Assembly (NCBI GenBank): GCA_029939595.1
Contig: JAOZSQ010000001.1
Span: 124,001-188,000, forward strand
Reading direction: 5' to 3'
From: EX4572-165 sp002254885
GTDB lineage: Archaea > Thermoplasmatota > E2 > DHVEG-1
DNA: 64,000 bases
Shown: in pieces, positions 1-6,898 of the stretch
Layout: the number at the start of each line of letters is the position of its first letter
How positions within the stretch are numbered: position 1 is the first letter of the stretch
The notes under the pieces: generated by a model
Told to the model about the DNA's origin: nothing
Database searches by the model: none
Seen by the model: only the letters and a program-made list of their open reading frames with translations
Translations under genes and position numbers: made by a program

Positions 1-227
1 TCCAGATCCGGCATGTTTTTTTCAAACCATTGAAGCATCGGACTTTCCCATTTGTTACGCCATAAATAAAACCGATTCCTAATCCACTGACCCAACGTAT
101 GATGCCACATTATAAGATCATCATATTCAGTTTCTCTAAAGGTTTTCATATCTTCTTTACTAATAGCCTTATCCAATATTTTGAAAGCTTTTTTTAAATT
201 CTTTGGTTGCTTTACTTTATCCTTCAT
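1..227 (-). CDS. DUF6794-like small protein, C-terminus cut by window edge
   Basis: Partial gene: it starts at an ATG at 227 and runs off the left edge, about 75 residues visible. The segment around residues 40-60, with the core motif LGQWIRN followed by LW, resembles the DUF6794-type domain (H-x-LG-x-WIRN...LW) seen in bacterial and phage proteins. The start overlaps the end of the upstream gene by 11 bases, so the two are translationally coupled. Its biochemical function is unknown; the family match is from memory of the motif only. Confidence 0.6.
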   Translation of the reverse strand, partial: MKDKVKQPKNLKKAFKILDKAISKEDMKTFRETEYDDLIMWHHTLGQWIRNRFYLWRNKWESPMLQWFEKNMPDL

Positions 228-468
228 ACTTTTCCATAAAATGATTGAAATTTTTAAATCCCAACTTTTTAACTACATCTTCTGTTATCCTTGTTGGTTG
301 GGTTTCGGTACTGGCTTTGCATTTAGAGCATTCCCAATGACCAAACATTGAAGGCTCGTCTTCATATAAGATCCAATCCTTTATCCATTTTATTTTAACG
401 AAATTACCACAATTTGTGCAATCTCTCCAACCTAAAAAATATTTTATTTTCAACCACAATTTAAACAT
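217..468 (-). CDS. Small zinc-ribbon protein
   Basis: Unrecognised protein of about 83 residues. Two CxxC knuckles (CTNC near residue 17, CSKC near residue 48) would form one zinc ribbon. The ATG at 468 is preferred over an upstream GTG because AAAGGTG sits at proper spacing before it. It lies between the tRNA pair (520-677) and a DUF6794-like gene that it overlaps. A nucleic-acid or protein adaptor role is possible but not shown. Confidence 0.7.
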   Translation of the reverse strand: MFKLWLKIKYFLGWRDCTNCGNFVKIKWIKDWILYEDEPSMFGHWECSKCKASTETQPTRITEDVVKKLGFKNFNHFMEKYEG

Positions 469-478
469 TATTAACACC

Positions 479-522
479 TTTGCTAATTGTCAGATTTGCT
501 AATTGCCAGATTTGCTAATTGG
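479..522. repeat. Tandem repeat, 16-bp unit, 2.75 copies
   Basis: The unit TTTGCTAATTGTCAGA is repeated at 479, 495 (one change) and 511 (truncated), directly beyond the 3' end of tRNA-Met and just before the next gene's ribosome binding site. The last copy overlaps the encoded CCA of the tRNA. It may be a duplication scar at the tRNA end; no function can be assigned. Confidence 0.85.
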
Positions 523-595
523 TAGGAGAGAACGGAGTTGAACCGATACGAACACAGAATATGAATCTGCTGCACTGCCATTATGCTACTCTCCT
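520..595 (-). tRNA. tRNA-Met(CAT), elongator-like
   Basis: Cloverleaf with acceptor AGGAGAG/CTCTCCT, anticodon stem GCAGA/TCTGT, loop TTCATAT (anticodon CAT), a T arm and an encoded CCA (520-522). The first base pair is A-U, not the unpaired C-A of initiator tRNA, so it is not an initiator. A CAT anticodon could also be tRNA-Ile read after lysidine modification; sequence alone does not separate these. Confidence 0.9.
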
Positions 596-603
596 ATGTT
601 ATA

Positions 604-677
604 TGGTGCCCCCGACAGGGTTTGAACCTGCGTCTTGCGATTTAGAGTCGCACGTTAAACCACTTAACTACGGAGGC
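604..677 (-). tRNA. tRNA-Arg(TCT)
   Basis: Acceptor GCCTCCG pairs with CGGGGGC, anticodon stem TGCGA/TCGCA encloses loop CTCTAAA (anticodon TCT, reading AGA/AGG), standard T loop TTCAAAC, and CCA is encoded at 604-606. It lies 8 bases upstream of tRNA-Met and downstream of the PTH2 gene, probably on the same transcript. AGA is a natural need for an AT-rich phage. Confidence 0.95.
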
Positions 678-718
678 AAAAGAAAAGGCAGAAGGTAACA
701 CGACCTCCTGCCTTTGTC

Positions 719-1003
719 TTACAATAATTTGAGCTTTTTGAAAATCTTGCCCTCATTAAGTACAGCTACCGCAGTTATTTGGTTGCCTATATCCGGTTCC
801 CTGAAAATTACATGTTCAATCTTACTATATTTCAACTCACAAATCCAACGATTTAACTGTTGTTCCGTAACTCCTAAGTAGATTAATGTCTCATTTTTCC
901 AGGTATTGGGATACTGCAACAAAAATTCGGCAACCGCATGTCCAGCCTGAACAGCCGAATATGAGGAACCTAGATCCTTACGCACAAGCACATACAGTTT
1001 CAT
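719..1003 (-). CDS. PTH2-like peptidyl-tRNA hydrolase
   Basis: Protein of 94 residues resembling the PTH2 fold: it starts KLYVLVRKDLG, followed by the family's helix A-V-Q-A-G-H-A-V-A-E (residues 16-25), and ends with a strand-rich region G-N-Q-I-T-A-V-A. PTH2 enzymes release tRNA from peptidyl-tRNA that has dropped off ribosomes. It is somewhat shorter than cellular PTH2 (about 115-120 residues), as is common for phage versions. It lies just upstream of two tRNA genes, and the phage also has tmRNA and YqeY, which fits a translation-rescue role. It overlaps the upstream gene by 26 bases. Catalysis is inferred from the family. Confidence 0.75.
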   Translation of the reverse strand: MKLYVLVRKDLGSSYSAVQAGHAVAEFLLQYPNTWKNETLIYLGVTEQQLNRWICELKYSKIEHVIFREPDIGNQITAVAVLNEGKIFKKLKLL

Positions 1004-1280
1004 TTTGTTCCTCCATCTTGGCTAAAATCTCTTCTTTGATTTCTTCAATCCAAGATTCGTATGGTTCGTTGCCTTCCTTCGGTTTCTCAATCTCCTCACG
1101 TTTCCTACCTCTCAATTCACAATAGGCAATGTGATAATGACGATACTCCGAAGAGAATTGTTCTATGCCAGGAACATAACCGTTTTCAGATCCCTTTCTT
1201 TTATCTTTAAGGTTTCTAATGATTTGTGCTTTCGTCTTTTGTGACTCTTTTAATGAATTTAATATCTCGTATTTTTCCAT
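978..1280 (-). CDS. Hypothetical charged protein
   Basis: Unrecognised, 100 residues, highly charged and mostly predicted helical, ending in C-A-C-A. It overlaps the start of the PTH2 gene by 26 bases, which suggests coupled translation. A G-T-C-F-like catalytic motif, membrane segment or metal site is not visible. Confidence 0.65.
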   Translation of the reverse strand: MEKYEILNSLKESQKTKAQIIRNLKDKRKGSENGYVPGIEQFSSEYRHYHIAYCELRGRKREEIEKPKEGNEPYESWIEEIKEEILAKMEEQNETVCACA

Positions 1281-1363
1281 GATAATTCTCCTATATGATT
1301 TAAAAAATGTTTGTTTAAAGTTTTATTTTTCAAATCACCAGGAGGACCCCTGGAACGATTAAT

Positions 1364-1852
1364 CTACCTCATTTCTTCTCCTATAGTTGATAAGTTAATT
1401 GCGTCTTTTAAAAAAGTTTCTACTTCTTCACGAGCTTCACTTATATTTATTCTCGCATCAACAAGCATTTCGTTAAATGCATGATACCATTTTCTGTTCG
1501 GAACTAAGTATTGATTATCTAAAGGACGTTTTTTACTATCCTCCTCATCCAAAGCTTCTATTTCAAAGGTTTTGTCATTAACAATGATACTGTAAGGCAC
1601 CTTTTTAACAAACTTATCTGTGCGTTGAATAAAATACCCATACTCTTCAAGCAAACGATAAGCCTTTTTACAATCCATCATTATTCGCTCATCATCCTCT
1701 TTAAGATCAAATTCTCTCACTAGTTGATAATCATCATAAATTTCTTTAATCGGCAAAGGAAGATTATCTAAATCTTTTTTTGCTTTTACAAATAATGTTA
1801 TGATTTTATTTTTTCTTCCATTCACAAAAACATGATAAGTTTTTACTTTCAT
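1364..1852 (-). CDS. Hypothetical protein
   Basis: Unrecognised soluble protein of 162 residues, acidic and mixed alpha/beta in composition. No Cys pairs, P-loop or membrane segment. It lies 4 bases after the YqeY-like gene on the same strand, so it is probably cotranscribed with it. Confidence 0.7.
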   Translation of the reverse strand: MKVKTYHVFVNGRKNKIITLFVKAKKDLDNLPLPIKEIYDDYQLVREFDLKEDDERIMMDCKKAYRLLEEYGYFIQRTDKFVKKVPYSIIVNDKTFEIEALDEEDSKKRPLDNQYLVPNRKWYHAFNEMLVDARINISEAREEVETFLKDAINLSTIGEEMR

Positions 1853-1856
1853 TTAT

Positions 1857-2273
1857 TTATCTTCCTTGAAAAATTTCTTTTGCTTGAGCCGATGCTGCTT
1901 TCATATCAATATCATCTCTGTTTGATAGAATTCCCATCAATTTGCCCATGTTACTAGCACCCGATTCAACAGTTTCTTTTATTAAATTAATTTGTTCACC
2001 TTTTGATAGCATTTTTGGAAGATGAATTTTCAAAATTTCAATGATTTTGTTATTGGTTTCTTTTGTTTCACTTTCGCCTTTGATAAAGGAATTCGTTTCT
2101 TCTCGCTCCTTCATCTCCAGCTTTACCATAGACACAAATAAATCATCACCAGTTTTTTTGTTGTTTTTCTTATTAAGTTGTTCTTCAATTTTGGCTTTCA
2201 CCATTCGGTATGCACCCAACGCAATGGTGTCTTGGGCTTTCATGGATTGTTTTATTAACTCATTAATTTTCAT
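1857..2273 (-). CDS. yqeY: GatB/YqeY-domain protein
   Basis: About 138 residues from the ATG at 2273, which follows the strong ribosome binding site AAGGAG; the open frame extends further upstream but that part overlaps a tRNA-like sequence. Features of the YqeY family: N-terminal I-N-E-L-I-K-Q-S-M-K, then the long helix Y-R-M-V-K-A-K-I-E, a middle K-x-x-K-E-R segment, and a C-terminal G-x-L-M-G-I-L-S...A-S-A-Q-A-K-E-I-F. The GatB/YqeY domain binds tRNA in the glutamine amidotransferase GatB; free YqeY has been linked to tRNA metabolism. Its presence next to tRNA genes in a phage suggests that it helps tRNA charging or stability. Length is close to that of bacterial YqeY (about 150). Confidence 0.8.
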   Translation of the reverse strand: MKINELIKQSMKAQDTIALGAYRMVKAKIEEQLNKKNNKKTGDDLFVSMVKLEMKEREETNSFIKGESETKETNNKIIEILKIHLPKMLSKGEQINLIKETVESGASNMGKLMGILSNRDDIDMKAASAQAKEIFQGR

Positions 2274-2288
2274 TTTTGTGCTCCTTAA

Positions 2289-2360
2289 TACTCCTGGATG
2301 GTTACGCTCCATCTTTTTAGTCTTATAAGGGCTATGTTCTAACTAGTGAACTACAGGAGC
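2289..2360 (-). tRNA. tRNA-like gene, possible tRNA-Ile(TAT), degenerate
   Basis: A cloverleaf can be drawn: acceptor GCTCCTG against CAGGAGT (one G-U), D arm with GTTAGAAC, anticodon stem TAGCC/GACTA with one mismatch around loop CTTATAA (anticodon TAT, Ile AUA), and a T stem GATGG/CCATC. The T loop AGCGTAA lacks the usual TTC, and no CCA is encoded. It may be a real but divergent tRNA or a decaying one. It sits between the YqeY gene and the next upstream gene. Confidence 0.5.
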
Positions 2361-2407
2361 ATTTACAACCAAACTCCGCCCTTTAAGATACGAGGTTGCA
2401 GTTTTAT

Positions 2408-2599
2408 TTAGTACCCACCTGATATGTTGGATTTCGCATTTGCGATTTCAGTTTCAATCCGAGTCCGATCCTTATCGGTGAGTGGAATACGATTGTTGGT
2501 AGTTTTACCATCAACCTTCTCAGGTTTTACACCCGAATTAAGTTGTTCTTCCAACCGTTTAATTGAGCGTTCAGTTCGCATTTTTCTATTGATATTCAT
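2408..2599 (-). CDS. Hypothetical basic protein
   Basis: Unrecognised, about 63 residues, rich in Arg, Lys and Glu, predicted mostly helical. The ATG at 2599 is preferred because GGAGG precedes it at good spacing. It is the first gene after a strong sigma-70-like promoter at 2641-2670, so it is probably an early gene and may act on a host target; this is inference from position only. Confidence 0.65.
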   Translation of the reverse strand: MNINRKMRTERSIKRLEEQLNSGVKPEKVDGKTTNNRIPLTDKDRTRIETEIANAKSNISGGY

Positions 2600-2619
2600 T
2601 ATCAACCTCCATTGGTGTT

Positions 2620-2638
2620 AACTTCACTGGTTAAAATT
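2620..2638 (-). promoter_or_regulatory. 19-bp start-site element shared with the DNA polymerase promoter
   Basis: AATTTTAACCAGTGAAGTT begins two bases after the -10 box of the promoter at 2641-2670. The identical 19-mer occurs at the same distance from the -10 box at 23573-23591. It would cover the transcription start and the first bases of the mRNA. Confidence 0.75.
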
Positions 2639-2640
2639 TA

Positions 2641-2670
2641 ATGATAATATTTTTGGTAGGATTTTGTCAA
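2641..2670 (-). promoter_or_regulatory. Sigma-70-like early promoter
   Basis: TTGACA (2665-2670) and TATCAT (2641-2646) are separated by exactly 18 bases, read on the minus strand. It overlaps the stop of the gene at 2667-2885 and drives the gene starting at 2599. Confidence 0.8.
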
Positions 2671-2885
2671 GAATTATTTTGGATTTTCCATTTATGTTTG
2701 GTCCAATCTGGATTCTGACCATGTACATGAGCTAACATACAGACACCATCTACATCATCTTTCCAAGCTGTTACATCTTCGCCTTCTAATATTTGAGTCA
2801 TATTTTCATATTCAAATATTATTTTTTTTAGTTTTCCTTTTTTGTCCGGTTCTATTTCCATTGTTTCGTTTTTGGGGATTCTCAT
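2667..2885 (-). CDS. Hypothetical protein
   Basis: Unrecognised, 72 residues, acidic, with a C-terminal H-V-H-G-Q-N-P-D-W-T segment. Its ATG overlaps the stop of the small membrane peptide upstream (ATGA-type junction). No known motif. Confidence 0.6.
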   Translation of the reverse strand: MRIPKNETMEIEPDKKGKLKKIIFEYENMTQILEGEDVTAWKDDVDGVCMLAHVHGQNPDWTKHKWKIQNNS

Positions 2886-2977
2886 ACTCCCTCTGCTATC
2901 ATTTCATAGATTCTCATTATTAAACAAGCCACAATAAATCCAAAAGTAATGAGCATTAAAATCGGTAAGAAATTCAT
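2882..2977 (-). CDS. 31-residue membrane peptide
   Basis: Short gene with a strong ribosome binding site (AAGGAGG) before ATG at 2977. It encodes one hydrophobic segment (about residues 3-23) followed by a charged tail, so a single-pass membrane peptide. It overlaps the next gene start by 4 bases. Similar tiny membrane genes recur at 4208, 12701 and 13774. Function unknown. Confidence 0.55.
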   Translation of the reverse strand: MNFLPILMLITFGFIVACLIMRIYEMIAEGV

Positions 2978-2999
2978 TGCTCCTCCTTGAGATTGTTTA

Positions 3000-3182
3000 T
3001 TAAACTCCACCCATTTCACAAAAATCCACAAAACTCATTCTTTTTGCTTCACAATCATCGGTGTTTGGGAATTTCCTTTTATCATCACAAGGAAAAGATT
3101 TGCGTGATATTTTATCGCAATTTACATTTTTACCACTGGTTTGCCATTCTTTCAGTGATTCAGTAGATTTCCTAGCTTTCAT
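3000..3182 (-). CDS. Hypothetical small protein
   Basis: Unrecognised, 60 residues, Lys/Ser-rich with three scattered Cys residues and no clear metal motif. It sits between a membrane peptide and the tRNA-Leu genes. Supported only by an open frame on the coding strand with tight packing. Confidence 0.5.
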   Translation of the reverse strand: MKARKSTESLKEWQTSGKNVNCDKISRKSFPCDDKRKFPNTDDCEAKRMSFVDFCEMGGV

Positions 3183-3198
3183 ATAACTCCTAATAAAT

Positions 3199-3285
3199 TG
3201 GTGCGATTGGAGAGACTTGAACTCTCAACCCCATTACGGGGACAGGTTTCTAAAACCTGCGTGTATGCCATTCCACCACAATCGC
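3199..3285 (-). tRNA. tRNA-Leu(TAG)
   Basis: Class II tRNA: acceptor GCGATTG/CAATCGC, anticodon stem CAGGT/ACCTG, loop TTTAGAA (anticodon TAG), long variable arm CCCCGTAATGGGG, T loop TTCAAGT, CCA encoded at 3199-3201. Confidence 0.95.
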
Positions 3286-3293
3286 ATTATGAG

Positions 3294-3378
3294 TGGGGTA
3301 GGAGGGGATTGAACCCTCATCCCGCTTCCGCAGGACCGGATTTTGAATCCGGCGTGTATGCCATTCCACCACTACCCC
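3294..3378 (-). tRNA. tRNA-Leu(CAA)
   Basis: Class II tRNA: acceptor GGGGTAG/CTACCCC, anticodon stem CCGGA/TCCGG, loop TTCAAAA (anticodon CAA), long variable arm CCTGCGGAAGCGGG, T loop TTCAATC. CCA is not encoded, unlike its neighbour, so the 3' end needs CCA addition. Confidence 0.93.
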
Positions 3379-3385
3379 ATTTCAA

Positions 3386-3862
3386 TTATTTATGCATTTT
3401 ACTAATAATTTGTCGTTTTTTACCTTCATATTTGGCTATCTTAGCACATACTTTTCTAAATTTAAATTCCAAATATTCTTTTCCATGTAATATTTCTAAA
3501 ATTTCTTCTTTTGTTTTATGTCTGGTGCCTGTTTCCTTATAACCAAACATATCAGCAAACATATCAGCATACTCATCATCCTCCAAACCAATTATTTTAA
3601 AATTGTCGCCAAAATAACAATCCGAATATGCTTGTATATCGTCATTACCACACCAAAATTCAATATAACCGGCTAATATTTTTCCTTTTTTCTTTTTATA
3701 ACCCCAATATTCGCTATCTTCTTTTATGATCTTTTGTTTTAATTCTGGTATAAATTTAAAATTGTTTCCTGAATCAACATCAAAAACATTACTCCAGGCA
3801 CCCTTACCCAAATAAAATAATTCTTTTAAATTTGGTTTAATTAATAAATATTCTATTCCCAT
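3386..3862 (-). CDS. Hypothetical protein
   Basis: Unrecognised soluble protein, 158 residues, rich in Lys, Asp and aromatic residues, with a tandem A-D-M-F-A-D-M-F near residue 102. No P-loop, zinc or membrane motif. It begins one base from the end of the upstream membrane gene, consistent with one operon. Confidence 0.65.
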   Translation of the reverse strand: MGIEYLLIKPNLKELFYLGKGAWSNVFDVDSGNNFKFIPELKQKIIKEDSEYWGYKKKKGKILAGYIEFWCGNDDIQAYSDCYFGDNFKIIGLEDDEYADMFADMFGYKETGTRHKTKEEILEILHGKEYLEFKFRKVCAKIAKYEGKKRQIISKMHK

Positions 3863-4042
3863 TTATTCACCTATTTCAGAACCAATCCATATTAAAATAA
3901 ATACAAACCCACAAACAAACAAACCCACAACAAGAGGGAAAAATTCATAGACAATAAACACTGCAATAAGACAAATGACAATATTAAATACAAGTAATTC
4001 AAACCAAGTAAAATATTTGTTTAGATTTTTGTATAGATTCAT
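3863..4042 (-). CDS. Small two-helix membrane protein
   Basis: About 59 residues from the ATG at 4042, which overlaps the previous stop (ATGA). Two hydrophobic segments (about residues 14-33 and 38-56) predict an inner-membrane protein. It is one of three consecutive small membrane genes (3863-4381). Function unknown. Confidence 0.6.
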   Translation of the reverse strand: MNLYKNLNKYFTWFELLVFNIVICLIAVFIVYEFFPLVVGLFVCGFVFILIWIGSEIGE

Positions 4043-4224
4043 CCTTGTCCCACAATAATAATAAGTATAATAATTCCTACCATCAAAAACGGCCACAAAT
4101 AATATACAGCCGATCCAATTGTAAGAACTACAATACTAAATGCAAGTGCCTTATCAGTATAGGTAAGATATTTTCCTATTTTTAATTCGTCTAAGTAGTC
4201 ATCTAACTCATTCAGTAGTTCCAT
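4039..4224 (-). CDS. Small membrane protein
   Basis: 61 residues: a charged N-terminus of about 25 residues, then two hydrophobic stretches (about 27-43 and 45-59). It overlaps the downstream gene by 4 bases and the upstream one by 17. Unrecognised. Confidence 0.6.
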   Translation of the reverse strand: MELLNELDDYLDELKIGKYLTYTDKALAFSIVVLTIGSAVYYLWPFLMVGIIILIIIVGQG

Positions 4225-4381
4225 ATTTTTTTCTATATGCTAAGTACATACAAACCGGCCAACCAAAAAAATTGACAGTAAGAGTAACAGGCAATTTCCA
4301 ATCATTTCCATGTTTTTTATTTTGTTGGTATCCGGCATAAAGACACCAAATAAAACCAATTAAAAGATAATAAAAACCCAT
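4208..4381 (-). CDS. 57-residue membrane protein
   Basis: Open frame from ATG at 4381 (TAATG overlap with the previous stop) to TGA at 4208. Two hydrophobic stretches around residues 2-16 and 30-48 separated by a basic loop. Unrecognised; one of a run of small membrane genes. Confidence 0.55.
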   Translation of the reverse strand: MGFYYLLIGFIWCLYAGYQQNKKHGNDWKLPVTLTVNFFGWPVCMYLAYRKKYGTTE

Positions 4382-4662
4382 TAACATTCTCCATGTTCGC
4401 AGTTACCATTACATTTACATTCGTGAGGTTTCTCAAAAATTTGTGCGGTTAAATCATATAATTCACCAGCCCAATCTCTTATAAAAGCTCTAATAAACTT
4501 TTTGTCTTTTTTTGTGAAATCATCTGTATTGAATTCTAAAAAACCGTTTATCAGCATATCCAATCTTTCATCTTCATCAATAATTTCAGCATCGTCTTTT
4601 GTTAGACAAATTGTTCCGTGTTCAGTTTGCCATACTTTTTTAGTTTTTATTTTTTGTATCAT
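4381..4662 (-). CDS. Hypothetical protein with Cys/His tail
   Basis: 93 residues, acidic, with a C-terminal cluster (H-E-C-K-C-N-G-N-C-E-H-G-E-C, residues 80-93) that could bind metal. It overlaps the upstream gene by 4 bases. Function unknown. Confidence 0.65.
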   Translation of the reverse strand: MIQKIKTKKVWQTEHGTICLTKDDAEIIDEDERLDMLINGFLEFNTDDFTKKDKKFIRAFIRDWAGELYDLTAQIFEKPHECKCNGNCEHGEC

Positions 4663-4940
4663 GTCTCCTCATTTTCAAAAAATTCTTCCTCTTCTTCCTC
4701 TTCTACTTCTATACAATCATCCAAATCATCCAAATCCGAAACCAAATCATCATGATTGGATTTTTCATGTTTTACTGGTATACCTTGAACAACCACCTTT
4801 TTAATACAATCCAAACAAAGATCTTCACCATTTTCAAGATATATTTTCAAAACTACTTTATTGGCGGTTACTTCATAAGGAAATCTAAATTCATCATCTT
4901 TTAATTCCTTATCACAAATATCACAAAATGTTCGCTTCAT
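4659..4940 (-). CDS. Zinc-knuckle protein with acidic tail
   Basis: 93 residues. CDIC (residue 6) and CLDC (residue 41) would form one zinc site; residues 75-93 are a run of Glu. Such acidic tails occur in DNA mimics and in proteins binding basic partners. It follows a structured leader (4957-5050) and has GGAGAATAA before its ATG, so it may be controlled by that leader. Unrecognised. Confidence 0.65.
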   Translation of the reverse strand: MKRTFCDICDKELKDDEFRFPYEVTANKVVLKIYLENGEDLCLDCIKKVVVQGIPVKHEKSNHDDLVSDLDDLDDCIEVEEEEEEEFFENEET

Positions 4941-4956
4941 TTATTCTCCATTGAAA

Positions 4957-5050
4957 GGTAATGAGAGAAGGTTTTTTCCTCCACTCATTACTATCGCAAA
5001 GTAAGCGGCAGTTCCAGTACAGCCCCTATTCCTTACCGCTCCTTACTGGC
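4957..5050 (-). ncRNA. Structured leader, possible pseudoknot plus hairpin
   Basis: Reading the minus strand 5' to 3': CCAGTA (5049-5044), AGCGG (5040-5036), then the complements TACTGG (5019-5014) and CCGCT (5008-5004) occur in order 1-2-1'-2', the arrangement of an H-type pseudoknot. It is followed by a hairpin with 8-bp stem GTAATGAG/CTCATTAC (4991-4958). The region is 128 bases without a gene, immediately before the gene at 4940. It matches no RNA class I know. Confidence 0.4.
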
Positions 5051-5068
5051 TGATCAACTTTACCCTAA

Positions 5069-5395
5069 TTATCGGGGATCTAAAAACAAATTAAATCCAT
5101 CCTCTTTATGACAGAATCCATCCCATTTTTTATATGTACGGGCTATATAAGCCTTTTCACAAGCCTTTAATATAAGTTCGCCTTCTTTTAAACCCAATCG
5201 GATAATGGGAACATCATCTGTTATAATTCTGTATTTATTTATGGTTTCGGGTTGTTCTTCCTCTTCATAATCAATTGTATCTTCAACAATATTAGAAGGT
5301 TTATTTCTTTCACTAGTTATCTCTTTTATTAACAAAGATAAGAGGATAACTAATATCAAAATAGGTACACCCCACATTAATATAACTTTGTTCAT
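5069..5395 (-). CDS. Membrane-anchored hypothetical protein
   Basis: 108 residues. An N-terminal hydrophobic segment (about residues 6-24) is followed by an acidic linker and a soluble C-terminal region, so probably a single-pass protein. It overlaps the upstream gene by 4 bases. Unrecognised. Confidence 0.65.
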   Translation of the reverse strand: MNKVILMWGVPILILVILLSLLIKEITSERNKPSNIVEDTIDYEEEEQPETINKYRIITDDVPIIRLGLKEGELILKACEKAYIARTYKKWDGFCHKEDGFNLFLDPR

Positions 5396-5766
5396 AATTT
5401 ATTTATAATAGAATTATTTGGACGTATTAAAGATTTTAAATCTTTTGTGAATAAGTCATGAACTGAAATATAATATCTGCCTTTTTTATAATCAGCATAA
5501 GCAACAGTTTTTTGTTGAAAATAAATTTTGATTTTGTCCCGCCTTGTTCGGTATTCGTGGTAAAATGCTTTGGGACTAGTTAATTTCCATTTTTTGGTAT
5601 TTGGAATATATACAGTTGCAAAATCCAAATGGCTTTCTTTAAATTCAACATAGGCTCCACGTTTTCCAACAACAATCCTTGTATATCCTTTAATTACTTC
5701 TATATCGGATTCAGAAAAAAGAGGAATATCATTAAAAGGAAACTTCGGAATAATGAAATTATTCAT
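5392..5766 (-). CDS. Hypothetical protein
   Basis: 124 residues, basic and rich in aromatic residues, mixed alpha/beta composition. It overlaps genes on both sides (4 and 8 bases). No recognised motif. Confidence 0.65.
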   Translation of the reverse strand: MNNFIIPKFPFNDIPLFSESDIEVIKGYTRIVVGKRGAYVEFKESHLDFATVYIPNTKKWKLTSPKAFYHEYRTRRDKIKIYFQQKTVAYADYKKGRYYISVHDLFTKDLKSLIRPNNSIINKL

Positions 5767-5977
5767 CTACTACTGTTAATTTTACAACCTGTGTAACCGG
5801 CATTAGTTTTCGTTTTTTTCCTTCAATCAACGTATAATGTTCTAACGTCCTTTCATGATCCTGTTTCATCCTTTCTTCAATAAAACCAAGAGCCGATATA
5901 ACATCTTCAAATTCTTGGAAACCAAACCCACCGGTATCGGCATAATCATCATCAAAATATACATAAAACTTATTCAT
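5759..5977 (-). CDS. Hypothetical protein
   Basis: About 72 residues from the ATG at 5977; a longer open frame upstream overlaps the previous gene entirely and is unlikely. It begins with an acidic aromatic stretch (F-D-D-D-Y-A-D) and ends in a beta-rich tail. Unrecognised. Confidence 0.6.
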   Translation of the reverse strand: MNKFYVYFDDDYADTGGFGFQEFEDVISALGFIEERMKQDHERTLEHYTLIEGKKRKLMPVTQVVKLTVVDE

Positions 5978-6125
5978 AATTTTCTTCCAAAAACGATTTA
6001 TGGTTCTCCCGATCATCAAACTTATTTTTTTGATAATCTTCGGCGGTTGCACACCCAAACCAATATAAAAATCCCATATTATAGCGTTTTTCAAGTGGTT
6101 TGGGTCTTATTTTAACATCACACAT
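5970..6125 (-). CDS. Small Cys-containing protein
   Basis: About 51 residues from the ATG at 6125, overlapping the end of the Gp37/Gp68-family gene by 8 bases. Contains G-F-L-Y-W-F-G-C-A-T-A, a motif seen in short DUF1653/tail-like phage proteins, but I cannot assign it firmly. Translationally coupled to its neighbours. Confidence 0.5.
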   Translation of the reverse strand: MCDVKIRPKPLEKRYNMGFLYWFGCATAEDYQKNKFDDRENHKSFLEENYE

Positions 6126-6828
6126 TAGGAAATTGGCTCCAAATTTTGCCATCTAACAGATGACCACCAGCAACACCATTTTCCTTTTTCGTGCCACCGT
6201 TTTGTTTATGAAAGAATGGCACCGAATTGTCATTGCACCAATCTCGTACATTTCTAAACCAATCGGGATCGGATTGTCTCCAACCAGGACCGCTTTCGCC
6301 ACCTGTAATTACCCAATCAATGTTTACCATAGGATCAATTTCCAAATCCAAATTTTCCAATAAAGGCTCGGCTGAGATGAATCGGATTTCTGCGGGGATT
6401 TTACTTAATTCATTTACTCGCCTCAACTCGTCATTGTTTTCTACAGTAACGCCCAACCAAACATTTTTCCAACCATTACCCCAATCTTCTGGTAAACATT
6501 CTTTAATACGTTGTGGACGTTTCGTTAAAACTTGATACGTTAATTGCGGAGTGCGCCGAATGATATCCCAAGCATCTTCACGCCAAGGATCAGCTTCTTC
6601 AATGAAAAAATCAGACCAACTACAAGTAAATACAAACGGACCTTTTAACTTCTTCAAAGGCGAATTAAAGGTAGCCGGTTTTGATCGGATAACTGTACTG
6701 GCATCTTGACCGTATCGTTTTTTGTCTCGGTACATATAACAGTTTTTACAGGCTGCGCTTACCTTGTGACAGCCTTGAAATGGATTCCAGGTATCATTAG
6801 TCCATGTTATTTCAGTTTCTAATCCCAT
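6118..6828 (-). CDS. Phage Gp37/Gp68 family protein (DUF5131)
   Basis: 236 residues with the family hallmarks: I-x-W-T-x-x-T-W-N-P-F-Q-G-C (residues 7-20), C-x-x-C-Y-M (residues 27-32), Q-V-L-T-K-R-P (99-105), W-L-G-V-T-V-E (123-129), S-A-E-P-L-L (151-156) and W-V-I-x-G-G-E-S (172-179). The Cys motif C-x6-C-x2-C-Y resembles that of radical SAM-like proteins; the biochemical role of the family is not firmly known. It is frequent in phages and mobile elements. A strong sigma-70-like promoter lies 38 bases upstream, so it is probably early. Confidence 0.9.
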   Translation of the reverse strand: MGLETEITWTNDTWNPFQGCHKVSAACKNCYMYRDKKRYGQDASTVIRSKPATFNSPLKKLKGPFVFTCSWSDFFIEEADPWREDAWDIIRRTPQLTYQVLTKRPQRIKECLPEDWGNGWKNVWLGVTVENNDELRRVNELSKIPAEIRFISAEPLLENLDLEIDPMVNIDWVITGGESGPGWRQSDPDWFRNVRDWCNDNSVPFFHKQNGGTKKENGVAGGHLLDGKIWSQFPNV

Positions 6829-6865
6829 ATTTCCTCTTTTGGTTGGTTTTTAAATCCAAAGTTTC

Positions 6866-6895
6866 ATTATAACCAGCCAATTTCCTTTTTGTCAA
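6866..6895 (-). promoter_or_regulatory. Consensus sigma-70 promoter
   Basis: TTGACA (6890-6895) and TATAAT (6866-6871) with an 18-base spacer, both perfect consensus, reading toward the Gp37/Gp68-family gene. It lies in the 70-base gap after the FliN gene. Confidence 0.88.
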
Positions 6896-6898
6896 GGC

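Noticed and set aside
2424..2621. Plus-strand open frame opposite the gene at 2408-2599
   Set aside because: Low-complexity hydrophobic translation, no ribosome binding site, lies wholly over a better supported minus-strand gene.
5400..5407. TATAAATA near 5400
   Set aside because: Only 5 bases before the next start codon; likely chance in AT-rich DNA.
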